This document shows, one piece after another, positions 1-7,915 of a stretch of 64,000 bases of DNA (positions are counted from its first letter, which is position 1; every line of letters begins with the position of its first letter). The notes under the pieces were generated by a model. That model was not told where the DNA came from. It saw only the letters and a program-made list of their open reading frames with translations, and did no database searches. Source of the DNA: Actinoplanes sp. SE50/110 (GTDB lineage: Bacteria; Actinomycetota; Actinomycetes; Mycobacteriales; Micromonosporaceae). The translations under genes were made by a program, and so were the position numbers. The stretch spans positions 2,340,001 to 2,404,000 of the forward strand of contig NZ_LT827010.1 in the NCBI RefSeq assembly GCF_900119315.1. The letters are read 5' to 3'.

Positions 1-5
1 TGCTC

Positions 6-1184
6 ATGGCCCTGGCCTGCGGCGTCGGTGTGGCCAACGTCTACTTCCCGCAGGCGATCACCCCGCTGCTCGCCCGGGACCTGCACATCTCGGAGAGCAC
101 GGCGACCACCGTCGCGACCATGGCCCAGCTGGGCTACGCGGCCGGGATCTTCCTGCTCGTCCCGCTCGGCGACCGGCTGCCCCGCCGCCGCCTGATCGCC
201 ACCCTGTTCGGCGTCGTGGCGGCCGGCCTGTTCCTGGCCGGGATCTCCTCCTCGGTGCCGCCGCTGCTCGCGTTCTGCGCGATCGTCGGCGCGGCCACCG
301 TGGTGCCGCAGATCCTCATCCCGATGGCCGCCGACCTGGCCGGGCCGACCAGCGCCGCCGGCACCGTGGGCATCCTGCAGGGCGGCCTGCTCGGCGGGGT
401 GCTGCTGGCCCGCACCTTCGGCGGCACGCTCGGCCAGCTGCTGGGTTGGCGCGCGCCGTACCTGATCGCCGCCGCGCTCGCGGTGCTGCTCGCGATCGCC
501 CTGGTGGTGGCGCTGCCGGCGACCGCACCCTCGTCGACCGAGCGGTATCCCGCCCTGCTGGCCACCTCGCTGCGGCTGCTGCGCACCCAGCCCGCCCTGC
601 GGTGGTCCTGCCTCTACCAGTTCCTGCTGTTCGGCGCGTTCACCGCGGCCTGGACCAGCATCGCGCTCCACCTCACCGGACCGGCGTTCGGTTACGGCAC
701 CAGCGTCGTCGGCCTGGTCGCCCTGGTCGGCGCGGCCAGCGTCTTCGCGGTGCCGGTGGCCGGCCGGCAGATCGACCGGCGCGGGCCGGACGTGATCAGC
801 GTGCTCTGCTTCGGCGGCCTGCTGCTGGCCGCGGCGGTGCTGCTCACCGGGACCTGGCACGGCGTGCCCGGCCTGATCGGGCTGACCGCCGGCATGCTGC
901 TGCTCGACGTGTCGGTGCAGACCAGCCAGGTGGCCAACCAGGCGCGGATCTTCGCCCTGGTGCCGGGCGCCCGCAGCCGGCTCAACAGTGTGTACATGAC
1001 CGCCGTCTTCCTGGGCGGCACCTGCGGCTCGTGGGCCGGCGCCCGGATCTACCTGCACTTCGGCTGGGGCGCGGTGGCCGCGCTGGTGGCCGTCGCCGGG
1101 GTGGCCGCCCTCGCCGGGCACCTGCTGCGCCTGCGGATCACGGCGCCGGCCGGCCGCCGGGAGTCGGCGGAGGCCGCCGCATGA
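6..1184 (+). CDS. MFS transporter, possibly cut at its 5' end by the window edge
   Basis: Major facilitator superfamily membrane transporter, most like small-molecule or drug exporters. About twelve hydrophobic segments are visible, and the segment GDRLPRRR after the second helix matches the family's conserved loop between helices 2 and 3. The first helix begins almost at the first residue (MALACGVGVANVYF), whereas family members normally carry a short hydrophilic head, so the true start may lie left of the window. The stop codon overlaps a following ATG (ATGA), so the gene is coupled to the next reading frame and through it to the dehydrogenase at 1243. Substrate unknown; its position beside the peptide-modifying cluster makes export of a related product possible, but that is inference. 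Confidence 0.85.
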   Translation: MALACGVGVANVYFPQAITPLLARDLHISESTATTVATMAQLGYAAGIFLLVPLGDRLPRRRLIATLFGVVAAGLFLAGISSSVPPLLAFCAIVGAATVVPQILIPMAADLAGPTSAAGTVGILQGGLLGGVLLARTFGGTLGQLLGWRAPYLIAAALAVLLAIALVVALPATAPSSTERYPALLATSLRLLRTQPALRWSCLYQFLLFGAFTAAWTSIALHLTGPAFGYGTSVVGLVALVGAASVFAVPVAGRQIDRRGPDVISVLCFGGLLLAAAVLLTGTWHGVPGLIGLTAGMLLLDVSVQTSQVANQARIFALVPGARSRLNSVYMTAVFLGGTCGSWAGARIYLHFGWGAVAALVAVAGVAALAGHLLRLRITAPAGRRESAEAAA

Positions 1185-1304
1185 TCTGGTTCGTCACCGG
1201 CGTCCCGCGTGGCTTCGGCCGGGAGTGGGCGGAGGCCGCCGCATGATCTGGTTCATCACCGGCGCTTCCCGCGGTTTCGGCCGGGAGTGGGCGGCCGCGG
1301 CCCT
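1155..1304 (+). repeat. Tandem 62-bp repeat across the MFS/SDR junction, about 2.4 copies
   Basis: The segment GGGAGTSGGCGGAGGCCGCCGC followed by ATGATCTGGTTC occurs at 1159 and again 62 bases later; its first part appears a third time inside the dehydrogenase (about 1283). Copies differ by scattered substitutions, some changing residues (VP versus AS before RGFG), so the duplication is not brand new. The unit carries the end of one gene, the ATGA overlap and the first codons of the dehydrogenase. Confidence 0.85.
1181..1246 (+). pseudogene. 21-codon duplicate of the dehydrogenase N-terminus
   Basis: This short frame reads MIWFVTGVPRGFGREW and ends EAAA-stop. It is a copy of the first codons of the short-chain dehydrogenase that follows (MIWFITGASRGFGREW). 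It starts inside the stop of the MFS gene (ATGA) and its own stop overlaps the real dehydrogenase start in the same way, so ribosomes could pass MFS, mini-frame and dehydrogenase in a coupled chain. It lacks everything after the first beta-alpha of the Rossmann fold and cannot be an enzyme. It is best read as a duplication relic, possibly kept as a translational relay. Confidence 0.75.
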
Positions 1305-2052
1305 GCGCCGCGGCGACCGGGTGGCCGGCACCGCCCGGCAGCCGTGCGACCTGGCCGGCCTGGCCGAGGAGTTCCCGGAGACGTTCCTCCCGCTGCGGCT
1401 CGACGTCACCGACCGCCCCGCGGCGGTCGAGGCGGTGCGCCGCGCCGCCGCCCACTTCGGCGGTCTCGACGTGGTGGTCAACAACGCCGGTTACGGCCAC
1501 TTCGGCATGGTCGAGGAGCTCGCCGAGGAGGAGATCCGGGCCCAGCTGGAGACCAACGTGCTCGGCCTGCTCTGGGTCACCCAGGCCGCGCTGCCGATCC
1601 TGCGGGTCCGCGGCGGCGGGCACATCATCCAGGTGTCCAGCATCGGCGGACTGGTCGCGTTCCCCGGCCTCGGGGCGTACAGCGCCTCCAAGTTCGCGGT
1701 CGAGGGGCTCACCCAGTCGCTCGCCCAGGAGGTGGCCGCCCAGGGCATCCGGGTGACCCTGGTGGAGCCGTCCGGGTTCCGCACCGACTGGGCCGGCCGC
1801 TCCGCCCGGCACAGCGCCGAGTCCCCGGAGTACGACCTGGTCCGCGCGGCCCGCGACCGCCGGCCCACGGCCCGCCGGGTGGGCGACCCGCGGGCCAGCG
1901 CCGCCGCCCTGCTGGCCGTCGTGGACGATCCGCGGCCGCCGCTGCGCGTCTTCTTCGGCAGCGCGCCGCTGGACATCGTCACCCGGGAGTACGAGGACCG
2001 GCTGGAGACCTGGCAGGCGTGGCAGCACCTGGCGGTCGCGGCCGAGTCCTGA
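1243..2052 (+). CDS. Short-chain dehydrogenase/reductase (SDR)
   Basis: NAD(P)-dependent oxidoreductase of the classical SDR family, 269 residues, within the usual 250-280. The cofactor motif TGASRGFG is at residues 6-13, NNAG at about 82, the catalytic Ser in VSSIGG near 132, and YSASK (Tyr and Lys) near 146. A longer reading from 1225 would add six residues, but the ATG at 1243 overlaps the preceding stop and places the Rossmann strand at the N-terminus as usual. Substrate is not evident. It sits downstream of an MFS exporter and tail to tail with the minus-strand peptide-modifying operon, whose last stop is 16 bases away. Confidence 0.9.
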   Translation: MIWFITGASRGFGREWAAAALRRGDRVAGTARQPCDLAGLAEEFPETFLPLRLDVTDRPAAVEAVRRAAAHFGGLDVVVNNAGYGHFGMVEELAEEEIRAQLETNVLGLLWVTQAALPILRVRGGGHIIQVSSIGGLVAFPGLGAYSASKFAVEGLTQSLAQEVAAQGIRVTLVEPSGFRTDWAGRSARHSAESPEYDLVRAARDRRPTARRVGDPRASAAALLAVVDDPRPPLRVFFGSAPLDIVTREYEDRLETWQAWQHLAVAAES

Positions 2053-2067
2053 GCGTGCGCCCCGGGC

Positions 2068-3309
2068 TCATCCGGGGACGCCGGCCACCTGCCGTCCGGC
2101 CGTCGCCGCCGTGGTCGCGGCCGGCGGCTGGGCGCGGCGGGTCAGCAGGCCCAGGGTCAGCGTGCTGACCACCATCAGGGCGCCGGCCAGCAGGAACGGG
2201 GTGCGCAGGCCCAGCCAGTGCGCGACCGCGCCACCGGCCAGCGCGCCCAGCGGCAGGGAACCGAACCCGATCAGACGGTAGATGCCGGTCACCCGGCCCA
2301 TCAGGGCGTCCGGGGTGATGCTCTGCCGCAGCGACCGGCCGACCACCGAGAACGACACCCCGGAGAACCCGGCGAGGAACTGGCAGCCGACGATCACCGC
2401 GACCGACGTGGTGCACGCGATGCCGAGGGTGACCACGCCGGCCACCAGGCTCGCGGTGATCATGGTGCCGAGCCGGCCGAGCAGGCGGATCGTCCACGGC
2501 GAGGCGACCGCGCCGGCCACGCCGCCGATCCCGGCCCCGGTCAGCAGCAGGCCGTACGCGCTGTCGCCCAGGTGCAGCCGCTGCACGACGTACAGCACCA
2601 GGGTCGCGTTCGCGGCCGCGACCCCGAGGTTCATCGCGGTCGCCCAGAGCGCCTGGGCGCGCAGCGACGGGTGGTGGACCAGGTAGCGGAAGCCCTCCCG
2701 GGCCTCGGCGGTCAGCGACGGCCGGTCGCCCGGCGGCGGCGCCACCCGGCCCGGCACCCGCAGCCGGGTCAGCACCGCCCAGCTGCCGCCGATCGCCGCG
2801 GCGAAGACCGCGAACGGCGCCGCCGGGCTGAGCGAGAACAGCAGGCCGCCCGCGGCCGGGCCGGCGAAGTCCTCGCCGATCGACTGGGCGGCGGTGAGCC
2901 CGGCGTTGAGCCGTTCCAGCCCGGCGTCGCGGACCACCACCGGGGTCAGCGACTGCACCGCGGTGTCGGCCGCCAGCTCGGCCGCGCCCAGCAGAAACGC
3001 GGTCACCAGCAGCAGGGGCAGCGACGCGGTGCCGGTCAGCACCGCGCCGAACAGCACCAGCACGACGGCCAGCCGGGTGAGCTGCATCGAGCGCAGCAGC
3101 CGGACCCGGTCGAACCGGTCGACCGCCGCACCGACGTGGAAACCGAACAGCAGGTGCGCGGCGGACAGCGCGGCCGAGACCGCGCCCACGCTGATCGGGT
3201 TGGTGGTCACGTGCACGGCCAGTAGCGGGAAGGCGGCGTAGCGGATGCCGTCGCCGAGGCTGGCCGAGGCGCCGGCGGCGAACAGCGTGGGAGCCGGATG
3301 CCACCTCAT
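2068..3309 (-). CDS. MFS exporter, last gene of the peptide-modifying operon
   Basis: Major facilitator transporter of 413 residues, of the group that includes enterobactin- and macrolide-type exporters. The N-terminus MRWHPAPTLFAAGASASLGDG leads into helix 1, and DRFDRVRLLRS between helices 2 and 3 is the family's conserved loop. The start at 3309 overlaps the stop of the ATP-grasp gene (ATGA), so it is coupled to it. As the final gene of a seven-gene operon with a short precursor peptide, it is the natural candidate to export the mature product or give self-protection. That role is inference; the transporter fold is clear. Confidence 0.87.
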   Translation of the reverse strand: MRWHPAPTLFAAGASASLGDGIRYAAFPLLAVHVTTNPISVGAVSAALSAAHLLFGFHVGAAVDRFDRVRLLRSMQLTRLAVVLVLFGAVLTGTASLPLLLVTAFLLGAAELAADTAVQSLTPVVVRDAGLERLNAGLTAAQSIGEDFAGPAAGGLLFSLSPAAPFAVFAAAIGGSWAVLTRLRVPGRVAPPPGDRPSLTAEAREGFRYLVHHPSLRAQALWATAMNLGVAAANATLVLYVVQRLHLGDSAYGLLLTGAGIGGVAGAVASPWTIRLLGRLGTMITASLVAGVVTLGIACTTSVAVIVGCQFLAGFSGVSFSVVGRSLRQSITPDALMGRVTGIYRLIGFGSLPLGALAGGAVAHWLGLRTPFLLAGALMVVSTLTLGLLTRRAQPPAATTAATAGRQVAGVPG

Positions 3310-4634
3310 GACGCGGTCCAGACCGGCGACGGGGCGTACCCGCTGAACGGGTTGATGTTGATGGTGCCGGTGGCGTTCACCGCGTACCGGCGCAGCACCG
3401 CCACCGCCCGCCCGTCCACGATGAAGACACCGTTCACCGACGGTGTCTCGGTGACCGTGGCCCGGCCGGTCGCGTCGGTGAACGCCACCGGCAGCCGGTC
3501 CGGTTCGAAGACCTGCTGGACGATGTACGGGTGGTCGCCGGCCCCGCCGCGCACCCCGGCGCCGACCGCCTCGGCCCACGCCCGCGCCGACACCTCGCGG
3601 CCCACCGTGATGCCCTTGCCGGCGTGCCCGCGCACCGGTTTCACGATCAGCCGTTCCCGGTTCGCGGCCACCCAGGGCAGCAGGTCGACGTCGGCGCCCT
3701 CGACGGTGGTCCGGCGCGGTTCCAGCACCCGGGTCCACGGTACGTGCGCGGCCAGCCGGTCGCGCAGGTCCGCGTCGAGCCGGTCCACCACGGTCTCGTC
3801 GGAGAGCACCGCGAGTGCCGCCTTGGACGCCAGCACCTCGGCGCGATACCCGGTGAACAGCCCGACCAGGCCCGCGCCGGCCAGCGCGAACAGCTGCTTG
3901 AGCAGGGTGAACTCGTCATGTTCGGTGGGTTCCGGCGATTCGAAGTAGCGGTAGATCACCTGCACCGGGCGCCCCTGGTAGGCGACGCCGGCGTCATCCA
4001 TCCGCAGATCCTCGAGCGCGCAGTGCACCGCGTCGACGCCGTGCCGGCGCAGCTCGCGGGCGAACAGCTCGTACTGCCAGTCCAGCGGCCCGGCCTGCTG
4101 CTCGTGCCGCCAGTAGCAGATCGCCACCGTGCCGGTCAGCCGGCCGAAGCTGCGTTCCAGGCTGTCCAGCAGGCCGCGCATCGCCACCGCGGGGCGGGCC
4201 GGGGCCTGCGGTGCCGGCCGCTGGAACGCCGCCTGGGCGCGGGCGATGATGTCGTGCAGGCCGAACAGCCCGGCGGGGGAGTCCCCGTTGATCTCGACGA
4301 CGACGGTCCGGCCGCCGGAGCTGATCACGTCCGGGCGGGCCACCGTCGACCAGTTCTGATCCGTCTGGTGGGTGAGGAACTGCAGTTCCGGCTCGGTGGC
4401 CCGGCACAGCCGCGCCATCCGCAGCACGTCGCCGCCGCAGACCTCGCGCAGTACCGCGTCCAGCCCCTCGAAGACGGTTTGGCAGGCGGCCTCCAGCCGG
4501 CGCACCTGTCCGGGCGACTCGACCGGCGGCCGGAAGATCAGCCGCTCCCGGGCGTACGGCGCGTTCAGCTCGCGCAGCTCGGTGGTGGCGGCCCGGAACT
4601 CCTCGGCGGTGGGCTGCGTGAACGGCGCGGTCAC
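3306..4634 (-). CDS. ATP-grasp ligase-like protein (glutathionylspermidine-synthase-like fold)
   Basis: A 442-residue protein resembling ATP-grasp carbon-nitrogen ligases, which join a carboxylate to an amine through an acyl phosphate. Visible features are the nucleotide-binding stretch ERLIVKPVRGHAGKGITVGRE (Lys plus glycine loop), a later PYIVQQVFEPDRLPVAF, and an acidic/Asn metal-site region ending NATGTININPFSGYAP. An early VVVEINGDSPAGLFG also fits a ligase active site. The GTG start at 4634 overlaps the hydrolase stop (GTGA). In the neighbourhood of a precursor peptide it could add an amino acid or another acid to the peptide, as the ATP-grasp ligase of pheganomycin does. That is an analogy, not shown by sequence identity. 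Confidence 0.7.
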   Translation of the reverse strand: MTAPFTQPTAEEFRAATTELRELNAPYARERLIFRPPVESPGQVRRLEAACQTVFEGLDAVLREVCGGDVLRMARLCRATEPELQFLTHQTDQNWSTVARPDVISSGGRTVVVEINGDSPAGLFGLHDIIARAQAAFQRPAPQAPARPAVAMRGLLDSLERSFGRLTGTVAICYWRHEQQAGPLDWQYELFARELRRHGVDAVHCALEDLRMDDAGVAYQGRPVQVIYRYFESPEPTEHDEFTLLKQLFALAGAGLVGLFTGYRAEVLASKAALAVLSDETVVDRLDADLRDRLAAHVPWTRVLEPRRTTVEGADVDLLPWVAANRERLIVKPVRGHAGKGITVGREVSARAWAEAVGAGVRGGAGDHPYIVQQVFEPDRLPVAFTDATGRATVTETPSVNGVFIVDGRAVAVLRRYAVNATGTININPFSGYAPSPVWTAS

Positions 4635-5473
4635 GACTCCTCCGTGAACTTGCGGATCAGCGCGTGGGTGGCCGCCGGCGCGTCCCAGACGGCCTGGTGG
4701 CTGGCGCCGGGCACGACGTGCAGCTCGCCGGCGCGGCCGGGCAGGCTGTCCACGATCTCCTCGGCGACCGCGTACGGGATGAGCGGATCGTGCTCGCCGA
4801 CCAGGACCATCACCCGGCACTTCGCGGCGGCCAGATCGGGCCGCAGGTCGAGCCGGTCGAGCTGGGCGATGAACCCGGCGTTGATCTCCGGAGTGGTGAT
4901 CCGGTCCCGGAGCACCCGCTGGTACGCCTCGTCGGGCGCCCGCCGGATCGCCAGCGGCCCGCAGACCTCGGCCCACTCCCGCTCGGCCTCGGGCGAGTGG
5001 TCGGTCAGCGACCGGCGCATCACCGCGGCCGCACGGTCGCCGCCGAGCACCCGGTGGCGTTCCACGATCTCGTCGTGGCTGGCCTGCCGGGCGCCGGTGC
5101 CGATCAGGATCGCGCCGCCCGCGAGCTCCGGGTGCCGGCCCAGGAACCGCTGCACCACGAACCCGCCGAACGAGGTGCCGAGCAGGTACGGCTTCTCCAG
5201 GCCCAGCGTGTCCACCAGCGCGGCCAGGTCGTCGGCCCAGGTGTCCAGGGTCCACTCGGCCGGGCCACCCCGGTCGCTGCGCCCGTGACCGCGCAGGTCG
5301 GGGACGATGACCTGGGCGTACTCGGCGGCCGGCAGCATGGTCAGGCGCAGCATGGTGCCGTCGATGCCGGGGCCGCCGTGCACCGCGATGATCGTGGGCC
5401 GGTGGACGCCGTCGCGCCAGTCGTCACCGATCGTCGTGACGTGCAGGCGTACTCGTCCGGCGCGGACTCTCAT
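4631..5473 (-). CDS. Alpha/beta hydrolase, proline-iminopeptidase-like
   Basis: Serine hydrolase of 280 residues. The oxyanion segment HGGPG (about residue 32) is typical of proline iminopeptidases and related peptidases. The nucleophile elbow is GTSFGG, the acid is in VGEHDPLIP and the histidine in VPGASHQAVW, so the triad is intact. It lies 19 bases after the P450 stop and overlaps the ATP-grasp start. A peptidase able to act next to proline is notable because the candidate precursor ends AYPWH. It could remove the leader or release the product, but could equally hydrolyse an ester or amide. Confidence 0.85.
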   Translation of the reverse strand: MRVRAGRVRLHVTTIGDDWRDGVHRPTIIAVHGGPGIDGTMLRLTMLPAAEYAQVIVPDLRGHGRSDRGGPAEWTLDTWADDLAALVDTLGLEKPYLLGTSFGGFVVQRFLGRHPELAGGAILIGTGARQASHDEIVERHRVLGGDRAAAVMRRSLTDHSPEAEREWAEVCGPLAIRRAPDEAYQRVLRDRITTPEINAGFIAQLDRLDLRPDLAAAKCRVMVLVGEHDPLIPYAVAEEIVDSLPGRAGELHVVPGASHQAVWDAPAATHALIRKFTEES

Positions 5474-5492
5474 CGGGTTGTTCCCTTCCTCG

Positions 5493-6695
5493 TCATGCGG
5501 GACGGCCGACGCCCAGGGCGAGGCCGCGCGGATACAGGGTGGAGCGGGTGTCCAGGGTGACGGCGTCCGAGGTGTCGGTCAGGCGGTACCGCCGGAACAC
5601 CCGGACCGCCTCGACGAGCTGCGCCTTGGCCAGGTGGGTGCCGACGCACCAGCGGGGGCCGCCGCCGAACGGCAGGTAGGCGCCGGCCGGCAGGCGGCCG
5701 TCGCGCCAGCGCGCCGGCCGGAACGCCGCCGGGTCCGGAAAGTGGCGCTCGTCGCGGTGGATGGCATAGGGGCAGATCATCACGGCGGTACGCGCGGGGA
5801 ACCGCCAGTCCCCGCTGATCTCCTCGCCGTGTGTGGTGCGGTGGATCAGCCAGGTGGGCGGCCAGAGGCGCAGCACCTCGTCGACGATGTGCGCCGGCTC
5901 GTCGTCCGGCTGGTGCACGGCCAGCGCGCGCAGCGTCCACGCGGTCGCGGCGGCCGGCACCAACCGCCCCGCGATGGTGGCCGAGATCAGGATCCGGACC
6001 AGCGGCTCACGCGGCACCCCGGCGTCGCGCAGCGCCGCGACCAGCCCGCCGGACGGGGCCCGGTCGACGAGCGCGCCCAGGCTCTCCGCGAGCCGGTGCT
6101 GGGCGCGGACGGCGCGGCGCCGGCGTGGGGTGAGCCGGTCGAGGAACCAGGGCAGCTCGTAGGAGGAGCCGACGATCGGCGTGAGCGAGTCCAGCAGTCC
6201 GGCGACGGCGGCGGCCGGCTCGCGCCGGTCGGCGCCGCGACTCGACGGGCCGGCGCACAGCCGCAGGAAGGCGTCGGTACTCAGCCGCACCAGCGGGGTC
6301 AGCGGGTCGCCGGTGCCGCCGCGCGCCGCCCACGCGTCGAGCAGCCCGGTCAGCTCGCCCGAATACCAGCTCAGGTGTTCGGCGACCAGACCGCCGGAGA
6401 GGGCGGACAGCATCGCCCGGCGTGCCGACATCCAGCTCTCCAACGCGTCCTCGCCGCGCCGGCTGCCGGTGGGCCGCCACGCCCGGTCGCGGTCCATCAG
6501 GAAGTCCCGGTTGGTGCGGCGCAGCACGTCGTGGGCGACCTCGCCGTCGGCGACCAGCACGGTGCCGGGGCTGAGCTCGGTCACCGGGCCGAACCGGCGG
6601 ACCGCGTCCATCACGAAGCCGAGCCGGTCCCGGTCGTACTCCTGGATCAGGCCGGCCCGGGACAGGTTGGCCGGGACCGGCGGCGCCGTGGTCAC
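5493..6695 (-). CDS. Cytochrome P450, probable peptide cross-linking enzyme
   Basis: A 400-residue bacterial class I P450. The heme-ligand loop FGGGPRWCVG (Cys near residue 350), the helix-K motif EVLR (DEVLRLWPP) and the HRD segment before the meander are present. Helix I reads ATIAGRLVPAAAT where most P450s have AGxET(T), so the usual acid-alcohol pair for oxygen activation is missing. The GTG at 6695 has GGGAGG eight bases upstream and gives the normal length; a longer reading would run through the hairpin at 6718-6751. It directly follows the 21-codon peptide gene. P450s in this arrangement (biarylitides, cittilins, atropopeptides) link aromatic side chains, so it is likely the key maturation enzyme. 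No ferredoxin gene is nearby. Confidence 0.9.
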   Translation of the reverse strand: MTTAPPVPANLSRAGLIQEYDRDRLGFVMDAVRRFGPVTELSPGTVLVADGEVAHDVLRRTNRDFLMDRDRAWRPTGSRRGEDALESWMSARRAMLSALSGGLVAEHLSWYSGELTGLLDAWAARGGTGDPLTPLVRLSTDAFLRLCAGPSSRGADRREPAAAVAGLLDSLTPIVGSSYELPWFLDRLTPRRRRAVRAQHRLAESLGALVDRAPSGGLVAALRDAGVPREPLVRILISATIAGRLVPAAATAWTLRALAVHQPDDEPAHIVDEVLRLWPPTWLIHRTTHGEEISGDWRFPARTAVMICPYAIHRDERHFPDPAAFRPARWRDGRLPAGAYLPFGGGPRWCVGTHLAKAQLVEAVRVFRRYRLTDTSDAVTLDTRSTLYPRGLALGVGRPA

Positions 6696-6717
6696 TGATC
6701 TGTCCTCCCGTGTCGGT

Positions 6718-6751
6718 GGCGGCCGGTGACCCCGCGGGGTCACCGGCCGCC
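6718..6751. terminator. Perfect 34-base palindrome between the precursor and P450 genes
   Basis: GGCGGCCGGTGACCCC is followed by its exact inverse, giving a stem of up to about 15 pairs with a tight GC loop. It sits 11 bases after the precursor stop and just upstream of the P450 ribosome-binding site. There is no U-run, so it may act as an attenuator or mRNA 3'-end stabiliser, letting the peptide gene be expressed more than the enzyme genes, as is common in RiPP operons. Confidence 0.6.
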
Positions 6752-6762
6752 GATCACCCATC

Positions 6763-6828
6763 TCAGTGCCAGGGGTACGCGCCGGCCAGGGCCTTACGCG
6801 CGAAGCGCGCCTTGATGCGCTGGATCAT
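6763..6828 (-). CDS. Candidate RiPP precursor peptide, 21 residues, ending GAYPWH
   Basis: A short frame starting MIQRIKARF and ending GAYPWH-stop. Support for it being real: AGGAGG lies eight bases before the ATG; it sits between two modifying-enzyme genes on the same strand; a perfect palindrome follows its stop; and its tail is unusually rich in P450-reactive residues (Tyr, Trp, His). The first two thirds are basic and could form an amphipathic helix, as in a leader; AYPWH or YPWH would be the core. The first 35 bases overlap the end of the FMN oxidase gene in another frame, so automatic annotation would easily miss it. Known P450-modified peptides have similarly tiny precursors (biarylitide precursors are pentapeptides of MRYYH type). 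Identity as a precursor is inference from position and composition. Confidence 0.72.
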   Translation of the reverse strand: MIQRIKARFARKALAGAYPWH

Positions 6829-7915
6829 GTGGTCCACCTCCTCTCCCCGTGAACGATGGCGGTGGCGGTGCCACCAGGTCCGCGGGGACCGCGCGCAGCG
6901 CGCGCAGTCCCGTCTGCCGGGCGACGTCGAGCAACTCCGCCCGCAGCAGTTCCAGCACGGCGAGCACGCCGTCCTCGCCGTCCAGGGTCAGGCCCCAGAC
7001 GTACGGCCGGCCCAGGCACACCGCGGCCGCCCCGGCCGCCAGCGCCTTGACCACGTCGCCACCGGTGCGGATCCCGCCGTCGAGCAGGACCGGCAGCCGG
7101 CCGGCGGCCGCGGCCACCACGCCGGGGAGCGCGTCGATCGCCGCGATCGAGTCGTTGAGCTGCCGCCCGCCGTGGTTGGAGACGATCAGGCCGGCCACCC
7201 CCCGATCGGTGAGCAGCGCCGCGTCCGCCGGATGCAGCACGCCCTTGACCACCACCGGCAGGCGGGTCTGCGACCGGATCAGGTCGAGCAGCTCCCAGGT
7301 CAACGGCCAGCGGGGCAGCCGGGTGTCGGGCGGCACCGCGCCGTCGGAGAAGCCGCTCTCCCGGTGGATGCCGAACTCCACCTCGGGCGGGGTGGCGAAG
7401 CCGGACCGCAGCATCGCGACCCGCCGCGACGGGTGGCTGTTGTCGATGGTCACCACCAGCGCCCGGGCGTCCACGGACTCGGCCAGCCGGATCGTGCGCA
7501 CCACGTCGGCCCGGCTGCCGTAGCAGTACAGTTGGAACCAGCACGGCCCCTGCTTCGCGATCTCGGTGAGGCTGTGGTGGCTGTCGTTGCTGACGATCGG
7601 CAGCACCCCGGCCCGCCGGGCGGCCCGGGACACCGCGAGCTCGGCGTCCGGATGGAACAGGCGCAGCGGGCTGGTCGGCGCGAGCAGCACCGGCATCGCG
7701 GCGGGGAAGCCCAGCACGTCCACGGTCAGGTCCGGGTCGGCGACGCCGTTCAGTGGGCGGGGCCGCAGCCGCAGCCGGCGCAGCGCCGCCTCATTCTCCC
7801 GGACCGCGTCGTCGTGACCGGCGCCGCCGGCCAGGTAGGACCACCGGGCCGCGTCCAGCACGCCCTGGCAGGCCCGCCGGAAGTCGTCGAGGTCGAGCAT
7901 CCCCGCGGTGTTCAT
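6794..7915 (-). CDS. FMN-dependent alpha-hydroxy-acid oxidase/dehydrogenase
   Basis: A 373-residue TIM-barrel flavoenzyme of the lactate oxidase, glycolate oxidase and mandelate oxidase family, which oxidises 2-hydroxy acids to 2-oxo acids. The catalytic segment SNHGGRQLN, the FMN phosphate-binding DGGIRTGGDVVKALAAGA, the substrate-side Lys in VVVKGVL and the Tyr in WFQLYCYG are visible. The ATG at 7915 overlaps the oxygenase stop (ATGA); a later ATG (MLDLDDF) is possible. The last residues (GGGPHDPAHQ onward) lie beyond the normal family end and are encoded by the ribosome-binding site and start of the precursor gene, so the overlap looks secondary. In the cluster it may oxidise a hydroxylated residue or supply a 2-oxo acid building block. 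Confidence 0.88.
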   Translation of the reverse strand: MNTAGMLDLDDFRRACQGVLDAARWSYLAGGAGHDDAVRENEAALRRLRLRPRPLNGVADPDLTVDVLGFPAAMPVLLAPTSPLRLFHPDAELAVSRAARRAGVLPIVSNDSHHSLTEIAKQGPCWFQLYCYGSRADVVRTIRLAESVDARALVVTIDNSHPSRRVAMLRSGFATPPEVEFGIHRESGFSDGAVPPDTRLPRWPLTWELLDLIRSQTRLPVVVKGVLHPADAALLTDRGVAGLIVSNHGGRQLNDSIAAIDALPGVVAAAAGRLPVLLDGGIRTGGDVVKALAAGAAAVCLGRPYVWGLTLDGEDGVLAVLELLRAELLDVARQTGLRALRAVPADLVAPPPPSFTGRGGGPHDPAHQGALRA

